Positions 35,323-45,801 of a stretch of 64,000 nucleotides of DNA are shown here, one piece after another; positions within the stretch are counted from its first letter, which is position 1; each line of letters begins with the position of its first letter. The notes beneath the pieces are model-generated. The model saw only the letters and a program-made list of their open reading frames with translations. It searched no databases and had not been told where the DNA came from. Origin of the DNA: Trichoderma breve (lineage: Eukaryota > Ascomycota > Sordariomycetes > Hypocreales > Hypocreaceae). The stretch is taken from contig NC_079232.1 of NCBI RefSeq assembly GCF_028502605.1, positions 1,612,001 to 1,676,000 on the forward strand, written 5' to 3'. The position numbers and the translations under genes were made by a program.

Positions 35323-35722
35323 TTACCGTGGCAGTCCCTTTGACGCTTTGCTGGGCCCAGCAGCCCTGCTCTCTCGCCCGGGGCCCTGTCTCATCAAATC
35401 CGACAGGCCCAGATCCTTCCACGCGGGCTCTTTGACACGCTGCGTCGCGCGCTGGATTCCAAAGGCGGCGTGCTGATCAGGAACAACATCGTCCTCGTCC
35501 TCTGGGTTGATGGGACGGTGCTGAGGCGGCACGTAGATCTCGTCGTCGGGGAGCTTGTCCTTGCAAAAGTCCTCGAAGAGATCGGCGTCACCAGAGCGGT
35601 GCATGTGCACTTGGGTGAAGCATGAGTCTTTGTTCTGGCAGAGAGACATTGTGCGCGTCAGCTAGGTTGTTGCCTTAGGTACCCAGGGGATATATGCCGT
35701 AGTATAGAATCTCACGTACCAT
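35323..35722 (-). CDS. apc13: Anaphase-promoting complex subunit Apc13 (start codon alone in exon 1)
   Basis: This is a small APC/C scaffold subunit that stabilises the TPR lobe. The coding exon 35634-35323 holds LFEDFCKDKLPDDEIYVP, NPEDEDDVVPDQHAAFGI and VKEPAWKDLGLSDLM. These align by eye with the human subunit (a DAW...DKLP segment and a KWTDL-like segment). Two starts are possible. In the preferred model ATG at 35722-35720 is followed directly by the donor GTACGT, an 85-nt intron with a CTGAC branch-like site ends in CCAG, and the protein begins M-NKDSCFTQVHMHRS (104 residues). The alternative is an unspliced ATG at 35649 giving four more residues before NKD (108 residues). The spliced form is favoured because of the perfect donor and the short leader I recall in relatives. 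Confidence 0.78.
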
Positions 35723-36303
35723 GATGCAGTATGCGGAATGAGAAGATATCACGGATTAGGTGTTGGGAGCTGAGTGTTGATGCGTCAAGAAAGCATGTGT
35801 CTGGAGGAAGTACAAGCTAAGGTACGGACATGACCCTTCGCAGCTTGTTGTGGGGCCACTGTAAACACGGTCATTCATGTGATGACACCTATTTATAAGG
35901 TGTCAAATATTCAACCAAGATAAGCCATCATTTATTAAATAAGCAATTATAATCTATTCAATGAGAAATAAGTTGGAGTAATCATCCGTTCTAATATAAT
36001 TTACCTTTGGGTGCATGGATGTGCTGGTCTCGAAGATGGAATTGCACTCTCCGTCAGGATAGTTGAGTTCATATGCAGTATTACCTGTAGACTGTATATA
36101 GCTTATAACACATCATAAACTGCAAATATTCACAATTGAAAGTATTCACATGATGAAGAATCTGAAAAAAGATTTCTAAGAAAAACACTGCTCATTTGCT
36201 CAATCTAATCCTACATACTGTCGTCTATCGCATAGTTCACATAGCACCACAAATCCAACACACATCCCATCATACATGCACACTCGGTGCCTCCGCCTAC
36301 AGC
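35723..36303. other. AT-rich intergenic interval
   Basis: 581 bp, clearly AT-rich at 35900-36200 compared with the flanks. It contains the inverted repeat 35884-35904. It is the upstream region of apc13 and the 3' flank of the aldehyde dehydrogenase. I see no gene. Confidence 0.6.
35884..35904. repeat. Inverted repeat, 7-bp arms
   Basis: GACACCT and AGGTGTC face each other across the 7-nt ATTTATA, about 160 bp upstream of the apc13 start. It could be a protein-binding site or a chance palindrome. Confidence 0.6.
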
Positions 36304-37704
36304 TTACAAATACTTCTCATGCACACGAATCATCTTCTTGTTAACAAACTCGTTGAATCCAAGATCTGCCAGTTCTCTGCCAAAGCCCGAGTTCTTGACA
36401 CCTCCGAATGGAGTAGCGGCGGTGGCGTTCATGTGGGAGTTGATGAATACCATGCCAGTCTCAATCTGCGCAGCAACTTTCTTGGCGTGTTCAATGTTGG
36501 TAGAGGCAACAGCACCGCCCAAACCATATGGGGTTGCATTGGCCAGCTCGATAGCCTCCTCTTCGGTGTCGACAACGTACAAAGAGGCCACAGGTCCAAA
36601 CGTCTCTTGAAGGAAGAGCGGATTCTCTCTCGAGATATCGGTGATGAGCGTGGGTTCAACGTAAGCACCAGGACGGTCGATTCTCTTTCCACCAACCACA
36701 ACCTTCGCACCGGCAGCCTTTGCCTCTTCGATTTGGCGCAGAATGTTGACTACGCCGGCTTCAGCGAAGAGGGGTCCGACAGAGGTAGACCTGTCCCTAG
36801 GGTCACCAATCTTCATGTTCTTGATAAGCTTGACGAAAGCCTCCTTAAACTTGTCGCCTCGCTCACGGCCGACGATGATATGACGCTTCAGAGCTACGCA
36901 GACTTGGCCCATGTTATCCATTCTGCCATCGAATGCGATCTGGACGGCCTCGTCGAGATCCGCGTCCTCGAGGACGATAAAAGGGTCTGAACCACCGAGT
37001 TCCAGAACGACCTTCTTTAGGTTGCGACCAGCTCGTTCCGCAACGGCCTTTCCAGCCCTTTCACTGCCCGTCAAAGTCACTCCTCGAACGCGGAAGTCGT
37101 CGATGAGGGTCTCGATTTGAGGGATAGTGGCGAGGATGACCTGGAACACCCCAGCAGGGGCTCCAGCCTGGAGGAAGAGCTTCTCCAAGTACAGGGCGGA
37201 CTCTGCCACACAGTTGGCTGGCTTGACAAGGGCTGCATTACCAGCAGCCAGCTGAGGAGCCACAACACGGATGACCTGATAGTAGGGAAAGTTCCATGGC
37301 TCAATAGCCAGAATCACACCAACAGACTCTGAGACAACCTCAGCGCCAGGGACGCCGGGGCAAGGAACAGACTTCAAAAACCCTTCGGCATTCTCGGCGT
37401 AATACTCGAGGATGTCGCAAATGTAGTCGACCTCCCCCTCCATTTGTGCAATCGCCTTGCCCATTTCGGTAACAGCAATTTCGACCATTTCCTTCTTGTT
37501 CTGGCGGATCAAATCGGCCACTTTGCGGAGAATCTTTGTCCGCTCGTGTACCGGGGTGGATTTCCAGACTTTGGTGTAGGCATTATGCGCCTTATCGATG
37601 GCAGCAGAAATCTGTTCATCGGTTGCAGTAGGAAATGTCTTGAGATGCTTGCCATTGCTGGGGTCAATGACCTTGTACTCTGTCAAGCTGTGTTGTTGAG
37701 ACAT
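36304..37704 (-). CDS. NAD(P)-dependent aldehyde dehydrogenase, succinate-semialdehyde type, intronless
   Basis: This 466-residue enzyme of the ALDH superfamily oxidises an aldehyde to the acid. Seen: EPWNFPYYQVIRVVAPQLAA, the cofactor-binding VKPANCVAES and TGSERAGKAVAERAG, and the general-base motif LELGGSDPFIVL. The catalytic cysteine is in GQVCVALKR, and FGPVASLYVVDTEEEAIELA and TPFGGVKNSGFGREL follow. Length and motifs are closest, from memory, to the short bacterial-type succinate-semialdehyde dehydrogenases. There is no targeting peptide, so the enzyme is likely cytosolic. The lack of introns contrasts with most neighbours and would fit a bacterial origin, but many fungal ALDH genes are also intron-poor. 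The substrate cannot be set from sequence. The start at 37704 is preceded by direct repeats. Confidence 0.9.
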   Translation of the reverse strand: MSQQHSLTEYKVIDPSNGKHLKTFPTATDEQISAAIDKAHNAYTKVWKSTPVHERTKILRKVADLIRQNKKEMVEIAVTEMGKAIAQMEGEVDYICDILEYYAENAEGFLKSVPCPGVPGAEVVSESVGVILAIEPWNFPYYQVIRVVAPQLAAGNAALVKPANCVAESALYLEKLFLQAGAPAGVFQVILATIPQIETLIDDFRVRGVTLTGSERAGKAVAERAGRNLKKVVLELGGSDPFIVLEDADLDEAVQIAFDGRMDNMGQVCVALKRHIIVGRERGDKFKEAFVKLIKNMKIGDPRDRSTSVGPLFAEAGVVNILRQIEEAKAAGAKVVVGGKRIDRPGAYVEPTLITDISRENPLFLQETFGPVASLYVVDTEEEAIELANATPYGLGGAVASTNIEHAKKVAAQIETGMVFINSHMNATAATPFGGVKNSGFGRELADLGFNEFVNKKMIRVHEKYL

Positions 37705-39477
37705 TTTGGGTTTCGGTGGCTTTGGTATATGAGTGATCTGTAGAAGTTGTTTGATGTTTCTTCAAAAGTTGAATATTGAAATTGGAGTGAAGATGATTTT
37801 ATGTTTTTTCAAAAGTTGAATATTGACACTGGAGTTGAAACTTGAAAAGATTTTTTTGGGGTTGATGTTTTGCTGTTTGAATTGATGCTTTGCTGTTTGG
37901 ATTGATGTTGCTTGCTGATGAGATGATTGTGATTGTGATTGAGAAGGCCAATATCACTCCATCATCGTGGCCTTATATAGATATTCTCTTCCACCATGAG
38001 AGGAGGATTGCCGTCTACCTCGGTTTCGGATTACGAACCCCAGGTCCACCTCTCCCACTGATGTCCGAGCCTTACAAACAAGCATATCTGCCATGTGCCA
38101 AATGTTCTGCGTCACGTAGCACTCCAACGCCTGACGGAAAGACCCTGACGGAAAGAAGGTTAGAAATCCACCCAATATTGGCTATTGTACGGAGTAAGCG
38201 AGATACGCGACTCCACCGGGGCGAGACGGTACTTCCCGGCCCCACCACCGACAGACCCTGAGACTTTGATTTGGCCCTGTTCTCATCTGCTCCGGATCCC
38301 CGCAAACGAGCTGGGTTGGATAGAAAGGTTCCGGAGTGGCCTCGGAGCAGCTACAACGGGATGAACTAGCCCGTTTGACGTCTCATTAGATAATTTTGCT
38401 GACCAATATATCGAGGTTGGAATAGCTCGAGCGACGCGTGTAGTCTTGGGTGCACTTTTCTCCGGGCGTCTCCGTGAGGCGAGCCACGGCAAGTTCCAGA
38501 CAATGGGCAGATCATGCGTATGCCTTTTCTCAGCAGAAATGACAAATGGACCCCAGATTTTTCACAGATGTTAAAAATTGATACATCACTTGACCCCATG
38601 GGGATGGTCATGCATGGAGTTGACGTATGTGGGTTAACCTGAATGGCGTAGAAGAGGCGGAAGAAGCCTATGTATGCTGATCAAGTTGAGCGTCTAGAAT
38701 GGAGAAAATCATGTTAATTGGATAGAGTTGGTCGGGTAAATTATTCCCAGAGGATGTATCTAGAACTTCGAGGGTGACGTATGATATTGTATAGACTTAA
38801 TCTCTTTCTTTTTTTCCCCTCCTCTTCTTCAACTCTTCCTGTTGTTGCTTTCATTCTCATTGTCTTCCATAGTAGATCGGGCACTGAAACAGCGTAAACA
38901 CTGGTAGCATTCATTCGCCGTGCTCCATTCACTTGGTCCTGGCTTGATGACTCAGCTTGCTTTCATCTGGCTGCCTGCACCTATCAGATAACACAACATG
39001 CAGCAATCAGTTGGCAACCATGGTAACAAGCTGGATCAAAGGAATTTCAATCTTGAGTAATCTCAAACCAGGAGCTGGCTAATTGGGTAAACTCCCGATT
39101 GTTCTCCATCTCTTTGTAAAGTACTTACCCAGGTATGAACCTATGCCGCGAGATACGACTCTGCCTTTGTAGTGTCTGTGTTACTAACGGGTAGCTGTAG
39201 TGGGGAGCGGCGGTCGCTCTGACGTTCTACAGGCAGCTTTGTCACCTACGGGCTCCCCCGCCTGCCTGAAGCTTGACCCCACCACCAACTCAAACATCAC
39301 GACCTTGAATCTAGCCTCTGCTTTGGTCTCTGATCTCTGACCTGTAAACCTCCGACCTCCGACTTTCGTCAAGGCTGCTTCAGCCTCCGAGATCCCAGCA
39401 TCAACCGCCTGTGAGCTCCAGGTAGATGCGCTAATCCGGCATCTCTCCGCCTAGGTACAAAGACGAGGAGCATCACC
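37705..39477. promoter_or_regulatory. Divergent upstream region ALDH / CAND1, 1.8 kb
   Basis: The ALDH-proximal part (37705-37960) is T-rich and repeat-bearing. The middle (38050-38500) is GC-rich with several CGG triplets, and a TACGGAGTA half-site is at 38188-38196. The part near CAND1 has a CT-rich leader. No gene is supported. Confidence 0.5.
37761..37910 (-). repeat. Short direct repeats upstream of the aldehyde dehydrogenase
   Basis: A 19-nt unit (TTCAAAAGTTGAATATTGA on the plus strand) is present exactly at 37761-37779 and 37808-37826. A second unit of about 20 nt (TTGATGTTTTGCTGTTTG with small changes) follows at 37862, 37883 and, degenerately, near 37902. They lie 57-207 bp upstream of the ALDH start, in promoter or leader. 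Confidence 0.85.
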
Positions 39478-42400
39478 ATGGCTACCAACGCCGCCAACGC
39501 CGCCACGCCACAGGCCGTCATAGGCCATGTGCAAAAGCTAGGCGATGCTGACCCCGACTTTCGCTTCATGTCCCTCAACGACTTGCTGCAGCTGCTTACG
39601 ACTGCTCGGGATGACTTCCTCCAGCACGACTATAACATCGCCGCAAGAACCGTTGATGGCATCATCAAGACGTTGGACGACCAGAATGGAGAGGTGCAGA
39701 ACCTAGCCATCAAGTGGTATGTTTAAACTTTAAGCCCTACACCTGTCATTACAATCGTGAAGTGGCTAACGCTCGTTCCACCGACTTGTAGCCTTGGGCC
39801 GCTTGTTGGCAAAGTCCCGACACCCATCATTGCTCCGATGATCGACAAGCTGTCGTCACTGAAGCTCAAGAACTCCGTCGACACCGCTGTGCCTGCTCTG
39901 GCGCTTCGAGCTGTCATCACCGCGCTTCCTCGACCGATCCCAGGCATTCCGAGTACCCCTGGTGTTCAGGAGGCATACAACGCCGTCAGCCGTGTTCTGA
40001 TCCCCCGGCTTATTGGTCCTGGACCCCTAACACGAGTTCCATCGGCAGCCCGAATCAATCTCCCTACGGTACCAACAGGGCTGCTGCAGGATGAGAATGG
40101 CGTCAACGCTGAGGCAGTCGATGTCCTAGTAGAAGTTGTCCGATGTTTCGGCCCTTTGCTGCAACAGGTTGAAGTTGAGGCAATGCAAGAGGTTGTCTTG
40201 CAGTTATTGCAGGGCGATAAGGCTACATCTGTCGTTAAGAAGAGGGCTGTTGTCGCCATATCTATGCTCGCCGTCTATCTATCCGATGCACACCTGGAAG
40301 ATGTCATTAATCGTATCACTGCTGGCCTGTCCGAGTCCAGCATCCCCCCCGTCACACGTCGTCTCTACATTTCGATAATGGGCAGCATGGCCCGCTCAAT
40401 CCCTCCTAGATTCGGCGTACATCTTCAAAAGACAATGTCTTTTATTCTGGATGCCCTGTCCGAGACGGAACTCGAAGAGCACCTAGAGAAGATTAGCGAT
40501 GGCGATGACTTGGGACCAGAGTTCAATGAGATCCGCGAGACTGCTCTCGTCGCACTTGAGGCATTCCTGGCTTCGTGCCCACAGGAGATGCGGCCCTTTA
40601 CGGATGCCTCCCTCGCTGCTTGCTTGCGATATCTCAAATATGATCCCAATTATGCCGTTGATGACGACGAGGAGATGGATGTCGATGAGGAAGAAGAGGA
40701 AGACCAGGACGATGAATTCGAAGACGACGACGGATTCGAGGATGACGATGACGACGCAAGCTGGAAGGTTCGCCGCTGTGCTGCAAAGGCCATATACACC
40801 CTCATCTCTACCCGCGGTAGTGGCGATCTTCTGGATAACGGCGTATTATACAACCAGGCGGCCCCTAACCTTGTGAAGCGTATCGAGGAGAGAGAAGAAA
40901 ACGTTCGTCTCGAAATCATCTCTGCCCTGTCGCTGCTCATTCGCAAGACTGGTGAAGGCCTTCACACGGTGGATCTGACCCGTGATGAGTATGAGCCCGA
41001 AATCGTCTCCCAGATGCCTCTCAGTCGCAAGAGGAGAAGACAAAGCAGCGCCGGAGGATCAAGCGCTGCCAAATTCATGGCGGGCACCGGCATCACATCA
41101 CTTGCTGCTGAGAAAATCCCCTCCCAGGGCCCACGAGCAGACCTCTCCAAGCTTACGCCCACGATTGTCAAAGCCGCAACGAAGCAATTGAGAGGAAAGA
41201 CGGTCCCAACGAAGCAAGCCATCATTAGCATGCTGGACGACTTAGTGTCTGTTCAGCACGGTGGCCTCGTTGAATTCTTCCCAGAAATCATCGGCCCCAT
41301 CATCGAAGCAGTCAAGACCACTGGCACGAGTTCAATCTCGTCTTCTCTTGCGGCAGCGGGAGGTTCTGCCTCGGCAACCCCAAGCACCTTGCGCGTCGCT
41401 TCATTGAAGCTTATCAGCGATATCGCCAAAACGCATTCATCCTCTGTATTGCAACCATATCTTAGCAAGGTTGTTGCTGGAGTGGCGTCTGCCGTTCATG
41501 ACCGCTTCTACAAAATCTCAAGCGAGGCTATCCGCACCTCAGAAGAGCTCGTCAAGGCGATTACCCCCCCTCGATCACGAAACGGTGGTTCGAAGTTCAA
41601 GGATGACCTGGATAAGCTCTACGAAGTCATCGTTGACCGTGGCTCTGCCAATGATGCTGACGCAGAGGTTCGACAGCGTGCTATCCATGCTCTAGGAATT
41701 CTTATTTCTAGGACATCTGGCTCAGAGGCATCCGGCCTTCTATCGGCTGAAAAGCGCACACTCGCCTTGAATATTATTCAAGAGCGGCTGAGAAATGAGA
41801 CAACTCGTCTTGCTGCGGTGCGCGCTGTTGACAACGTTGCTGCATTTGCTGTATCGCCCGACCAACTGGAGCAAGCGTGGGTCCAAGATGTAGCCCTGGA
41901 GCTCTCAGCTCAGCTGCGAAAGGCAAACCGATCTCTGCGAGGCTCCAGCATTCAGGCCCTCAAGCATCTTGTTCTTTCAAAAGCTACTCAGGGCAAGCTA
42001 GAACCAGCTACTATCCAGGGAATAGTATCGGCGTTGCTACCCACGATTAAGAACAGCGATACACATCTCCTCGGCCCAACTTTAATCATTCTCGGCAACA
42101 TGGTACAAGGACATGCTAACTTGATTATCAACGACGAGATGATTGGTGCGCTTTGCCAGCTGCTGAAATCCCACTTTGCCAACATTGTCCTCGACCAGCT
42201 TCTTGACTTGATTAGTCGAGTCGGCGAGAGTGGCGCTGGCGAACCTCTTATGCAAGGCCTTCTCAAGGACGTGAGCGTTCAGGGAGACCCGATTGTCGTG
42301 GGCAAGGTGATTGGCACTCTGCTCGTGACGGGCGGTACCTCGGCTGGCGTTTCTCTCGATAGCTTCGTCACGGAGCTTCACGGCAGTACCCAGCGCGGAG

Positions 42401-43739
42401 ACGAGGCCGGTGTAAGCCTCGCCCTTGCTGTCCTAGGAGAGTCGGGTATGAGGCTTGGAGCCAAGTCACCTCTTCAACCTCAGTTGTTCTTGGAGCAATT
42501 CCATGCAGAGCCAGACAAGGTGTCGCTGGCCGCTGCCATTGCACTCGGCCGAGCTGGATCTGGAAACGTGCCGGAGTATCTCCCAGTCATTCTCAAGACG
42601 ATGGAGGGTGGGGGCAACACGCAATACTTGCTTATCCAGTCTATCAAAGAGATTCTGCAATCAATTTCGTCACAGTCCACCGATCTCCAGACCTATGCCA
42701 AAGCAATCTGGGATCAGCTTATTGGAGCATCGCTGAATGCTGACAACAAGATTATCTGCGCCGAGTGTGTCGGCCGCCTGGCCACACTGGATCCTGCAAC
42801 ATTTATGCCCAAGCTCCAGGTAAGTCTAGCATAGTTGACGAGTGGGGTTTCACAAGTTGCTAATGTTACTTTAGACGCTTTTGAAGGATGAATCATCAGG
42901 CATTCGAGGCATGGCAGTTCAGGCTGTCAGGTACACGCTCCCAGAGAGCGATGAGACGTTTGATGCAATGCTCAGAAATGTCCTCATTGAGATGCTCTTG
43001 ACAATGCTGCAAGACTCGGACATGGAAATTCGACGCCTGGCGATGACGACGCTGAATTCAGCGGCTCACAACAAGCCAGATCTTATTCTGCCTCACCTAG
43101 GCGAACTACTGCCCTTCGTGCTCAGTGAGTCAGTAATCAAGAAGGAGCTTATCCGGGAGGTCATGCTAGGCCCCTTCAAGCACAAGGTCGACGACGGTCT
43201 GGAAGTCCGCAAGGCAAGTAGATTACATCATTGCACGCAATTTTTGCATATCGCTGACACTAGGTTGGATACAGAGCGCATACGAGACCCTCTATGCACT
43301 CATGGAGACGGCTTTCACACGGATCAACAACATTGACTTTTACGATCGAGTTATCGCTGGTCTCAAGGATGACAACGATATCCGTCAGCTTTGCAACCTG
43401 ATGGTTACCAAACTCATTGTCATCGACCCCGATGAGACGGCTCGCCGCTTAGACTCGATTGCCGAAGCCTACCGTGGAGTCCTCTCCATCAAGCTCAAGG
43501 ACAATGCCGTCAAGCAAGATGTCGAGAAGCAGGAGGAGACCAACAAGAGCATACTGAGAGTAACGCTTCTCCTGGGAGACAAGATGAAGGCGATGACTGG
43601 AAACGCCGGAGCCGCGACCAGCAATGCAGCGGCAGCGGGCGCGTGGACAGGTTACTGGGAGTGGGCGAACAAGGAGTTTGATCGGCAACTTAAAGGTCTG
43701 CGAGAAGAGAGCAGCCAGCTCCACACGAGGACGCTCTGA
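39478..43739 (+). CDS. cand1: CAND1/TIP120, cullin-associated NEDD8-dissociated protein (4 exons)
   Basis: This HEAT-repeat exchange factor binds un-neddylated cullins and swaps SCF substrate receptors. Exons are 39478-39716, 39792-42819, 42875-43213 and 43275-43739 (introns of 75, 55 and 61 nt), coding for 1,356 residues. Seen: VIGHVQKLGDADPDFRFMSL near the start, LVPRLIGP-like and KVRRCAAKAIYTLI repeats, and a long acidic insertion of D/E runs at ~370-400. The C-terminal TIP120 region reads ESVIKKELIREVMLGPFKHK then VDDGLEVRK-SAYETLYALME. The third intron uses a GC donor (AAG/GCAAGT) with acceptor ATACAG. The junction restores the family sequence, and no GT donor nearby does. Helical repeats fill the rest. 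The gene diverges from the ALDH gene. Confidence 0.94.
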
Positions 43740-44996
43740 AGAGAGTTTGAGTGGATGGAAAGAGGATCAGCAGGCCAATAGGGAGATACGGACGCACAAT
43801 GCGGTGTAACCATGGCATTCTGCCTTACGGCACAGGCTCATGGCCCATTAAAAATATGCATGTTGGCTCTAGGTTCCTTTACTCGTACATTACGGCTATG
43901 GCATGTAGCAGCAGTAGCAGATTAGAAAGGGAAAAAAAGACTCATTTGACTAGGAGATATATCCAAGGGTCCAGGGGCCTGGTTGGCTGGGTACGGGTTG
44001 CAGGGCCATGAGGCATCCACAACGCTGATGCGGACCGGTTGCAGATAGATCCGCTTGACAGGCCAGATACTCGGTCGAAGGCATCTCTCCTCCAATCCTC
44101 CTATGAGCAGCTCCGCAGGTATCCATCCATCTCGTCAAGGCGGCCTGCAGGCGTTTGTTGGACAGGCACACACAGCTCGGTGTAGCAGCACTAATAATAG
44201 TACGATACAGCCCTCGCATGCGGAAGAATGAAACCCCCTCCAGATGATGATGATGACGATGGTGAGAAGGGATGATTACTCGTATCATACAGTATCTTAG
44301 CAAAGCAAAGCAGCAAGGGTTTTCCAAATCTCTCCAATCTCAAAGAGGCATATCCTCGTATGTCGTAGCGAGAGTGCGGGGAAAAGCGGCTAGGTAACGG
44401 TAACCTTTGCCTCGTACATTAGTTATTGATTACCGTCTTGTCTTGTCTTTTGAACTACAGTAGACTAGAATCTTATACGCAGCAGGCACTAAGGCATCTG
44501 GGTAAGGTAGTTCACATGTCAGTGCGTTGCGTTGCTTTTCGATCCCTCTCGTCCGTGCTGGGTCTTGGGGTCCTTGAGTACTACCTGGTAGTAGGTTATG
44601 TACTGCACGGAGGAAGGCCGCAACGTAGTAATGCATCTTATGGCGTGCATTCCCGGCGGGTCCCTCTTTGAGCACACGAGATTTCGTGGGATTTTGAATG
44701 GCGCGGGTTTGCCTAATGGAGCAGGCAAAGGAAGCGAGTGGCAAGGTCGCATTGGCTGAAGATTACCTATTGTACAATCGAGGTTCGCAACATCAGACGA
44801 AAGTAGGATACTCACTGCCTAGGTACCTAGTAGGCATTACGAATAACTTTGCAAGGCTCCATCCCAGCATTCCATGGCGCTGCATCAGATGACGTCCAAG
44901 GGCCTTGTCTGTCTCTTTTACACGTCTTCTGCATGGCCCTTGGCTGGCTGGGGGGGATTAGTTACATACCTAGTACCGTAGTCGAACAAGGCAGAA

Positions 44997-45014
44997 AGAG
45001 AGAGAGAGAGAGAG
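44997..45014 (+). repeat. (AG)9 microsatellite
   Basis: Nine perfect AG dinucleotides. Confidence 0.9.
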
Positions 45015-45444
45015 AAATGATACCTGTCACTGCCGGACCTTACCAATATTGATTGATACATGGATTGGCGCGCGGACGGAGTTTGTTGGCAGAGCGAAGC
45101 GAACAAGGGTAGGCGATTGGCCGGCCCGCCTGGAAGGGAAGCCAAAAAAGCGAGGTTCTGCATACTATGAGATAAACGGGCTGGGGTCAAGTGGTTTTTG
45201 CCTGGGATGCAGATGCAGCGCTTCCGGCAGCGACCCTAGAGCTAGAGGCGAGAGACAATGCAGGACTTCTGGGGCGACAATAGACGAGCTGGAAGTTGAA
45301 TGGCCGATGTGGGCGTCGGCGTCTGTGTGGCTTTTGCGCCCGCATTGTGTGTGTGGATGGGATGGGAGCTGGGTTCGTCTATATAAGAATGAGGCGTGCC
45401 CGCTTGGGTGGAATGGGTGCCTTTTGTTTCTCTTCCATTTCTTG

Positions 45445-45452
45445 TATAAATA
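45445..45452 (+). promoter_or_regulatory. TATA box of the small-protein gene
   Basis: TATAAATA lies 180 bp upstream of the ATG at 45625. A second TA-rich stretch (TATATATATACATATATAC) is near 45500. A strong TATA is unusual among the promoters in this window and fits a regulated, highly expressed gene. Confidence 0.55.
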
Positions 45453-45624
45453 CCATTCGTGTATCTCCCCAGCTCTCTTTTCCTGACTCGACTCCGTCAT
45501 ATATATATACATATATACTACTATACCAAGTATATATTGACTGCTGCTCATCGTTGACCGGCACTTGCACGAGACAACAAGAGAAACAAACCACATAAAC
45601 ACATACACACAACACTCATCAGCC

Positions 45625-45801
45625 ATGGCCCGACGAACCATCTACCTCGACGCCCTCAACGACACCACCTCCAAAGGCGCTGCAGGCGAGTCCAGCGGTA
45701 TCCTCACATTCTTCAAGGGCGTCGTGCGAGAGGCTCAGACCTGGGTCTCCCGCAGTGGACCAAGCGTCAAGGCGCCAACGATTGAAAAGCAGGCATTATA
45801 A
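45625..45801 (+). CDS. Unidentified 58-residue protein
   Basis: I do not recognise this protein. The single exon reads MARRTIYLDALNDTTSKGAA, then GESSGILTFFKGVVREAQTW, then VSRSGPSVKAPTIEKQAL. Support is contextual: a TATA box 180 bp upstream, a CT/A-rich leader ending CATCAGCC before ATGG (good fungal start context), and the lack of any other gene in about 3 kb. The middle could form one amphipathic helix (ILTFFKGVVREAQTWV); there is no signal peptide or membrane segment. The size and promoter style are like small stress- or starvation-induced fungal proteins, which is only an analogy. An 18-bp direct repeat lies just after the stop. Confidence 0.55.
   Translation: MARRTIYLDALNDTTSKGAAGESSGILTFFKGVVREAQTWVSRSGPSVKAPTIEKQAL

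Larger units (their letters stand above)
43740..45624. other. Intergenic, 1.9 kb
   Basis: No gene is recognisable. An (AG)9 tract lies at 44997-45014. The last 200 bp form the promoter of the small gene at 45625, with TATAAATA and a TATATATA-rich stretch. Confidence 0.6.

Noticed and set aside
36196..36990. 264-codon frame antisense to the aldehyde dehydrogenase
   Set aside because: Overlaps the catalytic part of a well-supported gene; no family features.
45049..45486. 145-codon frame before the small gene
   Set aside because: Covers the TATA box and leader of the small gene; composition is random.
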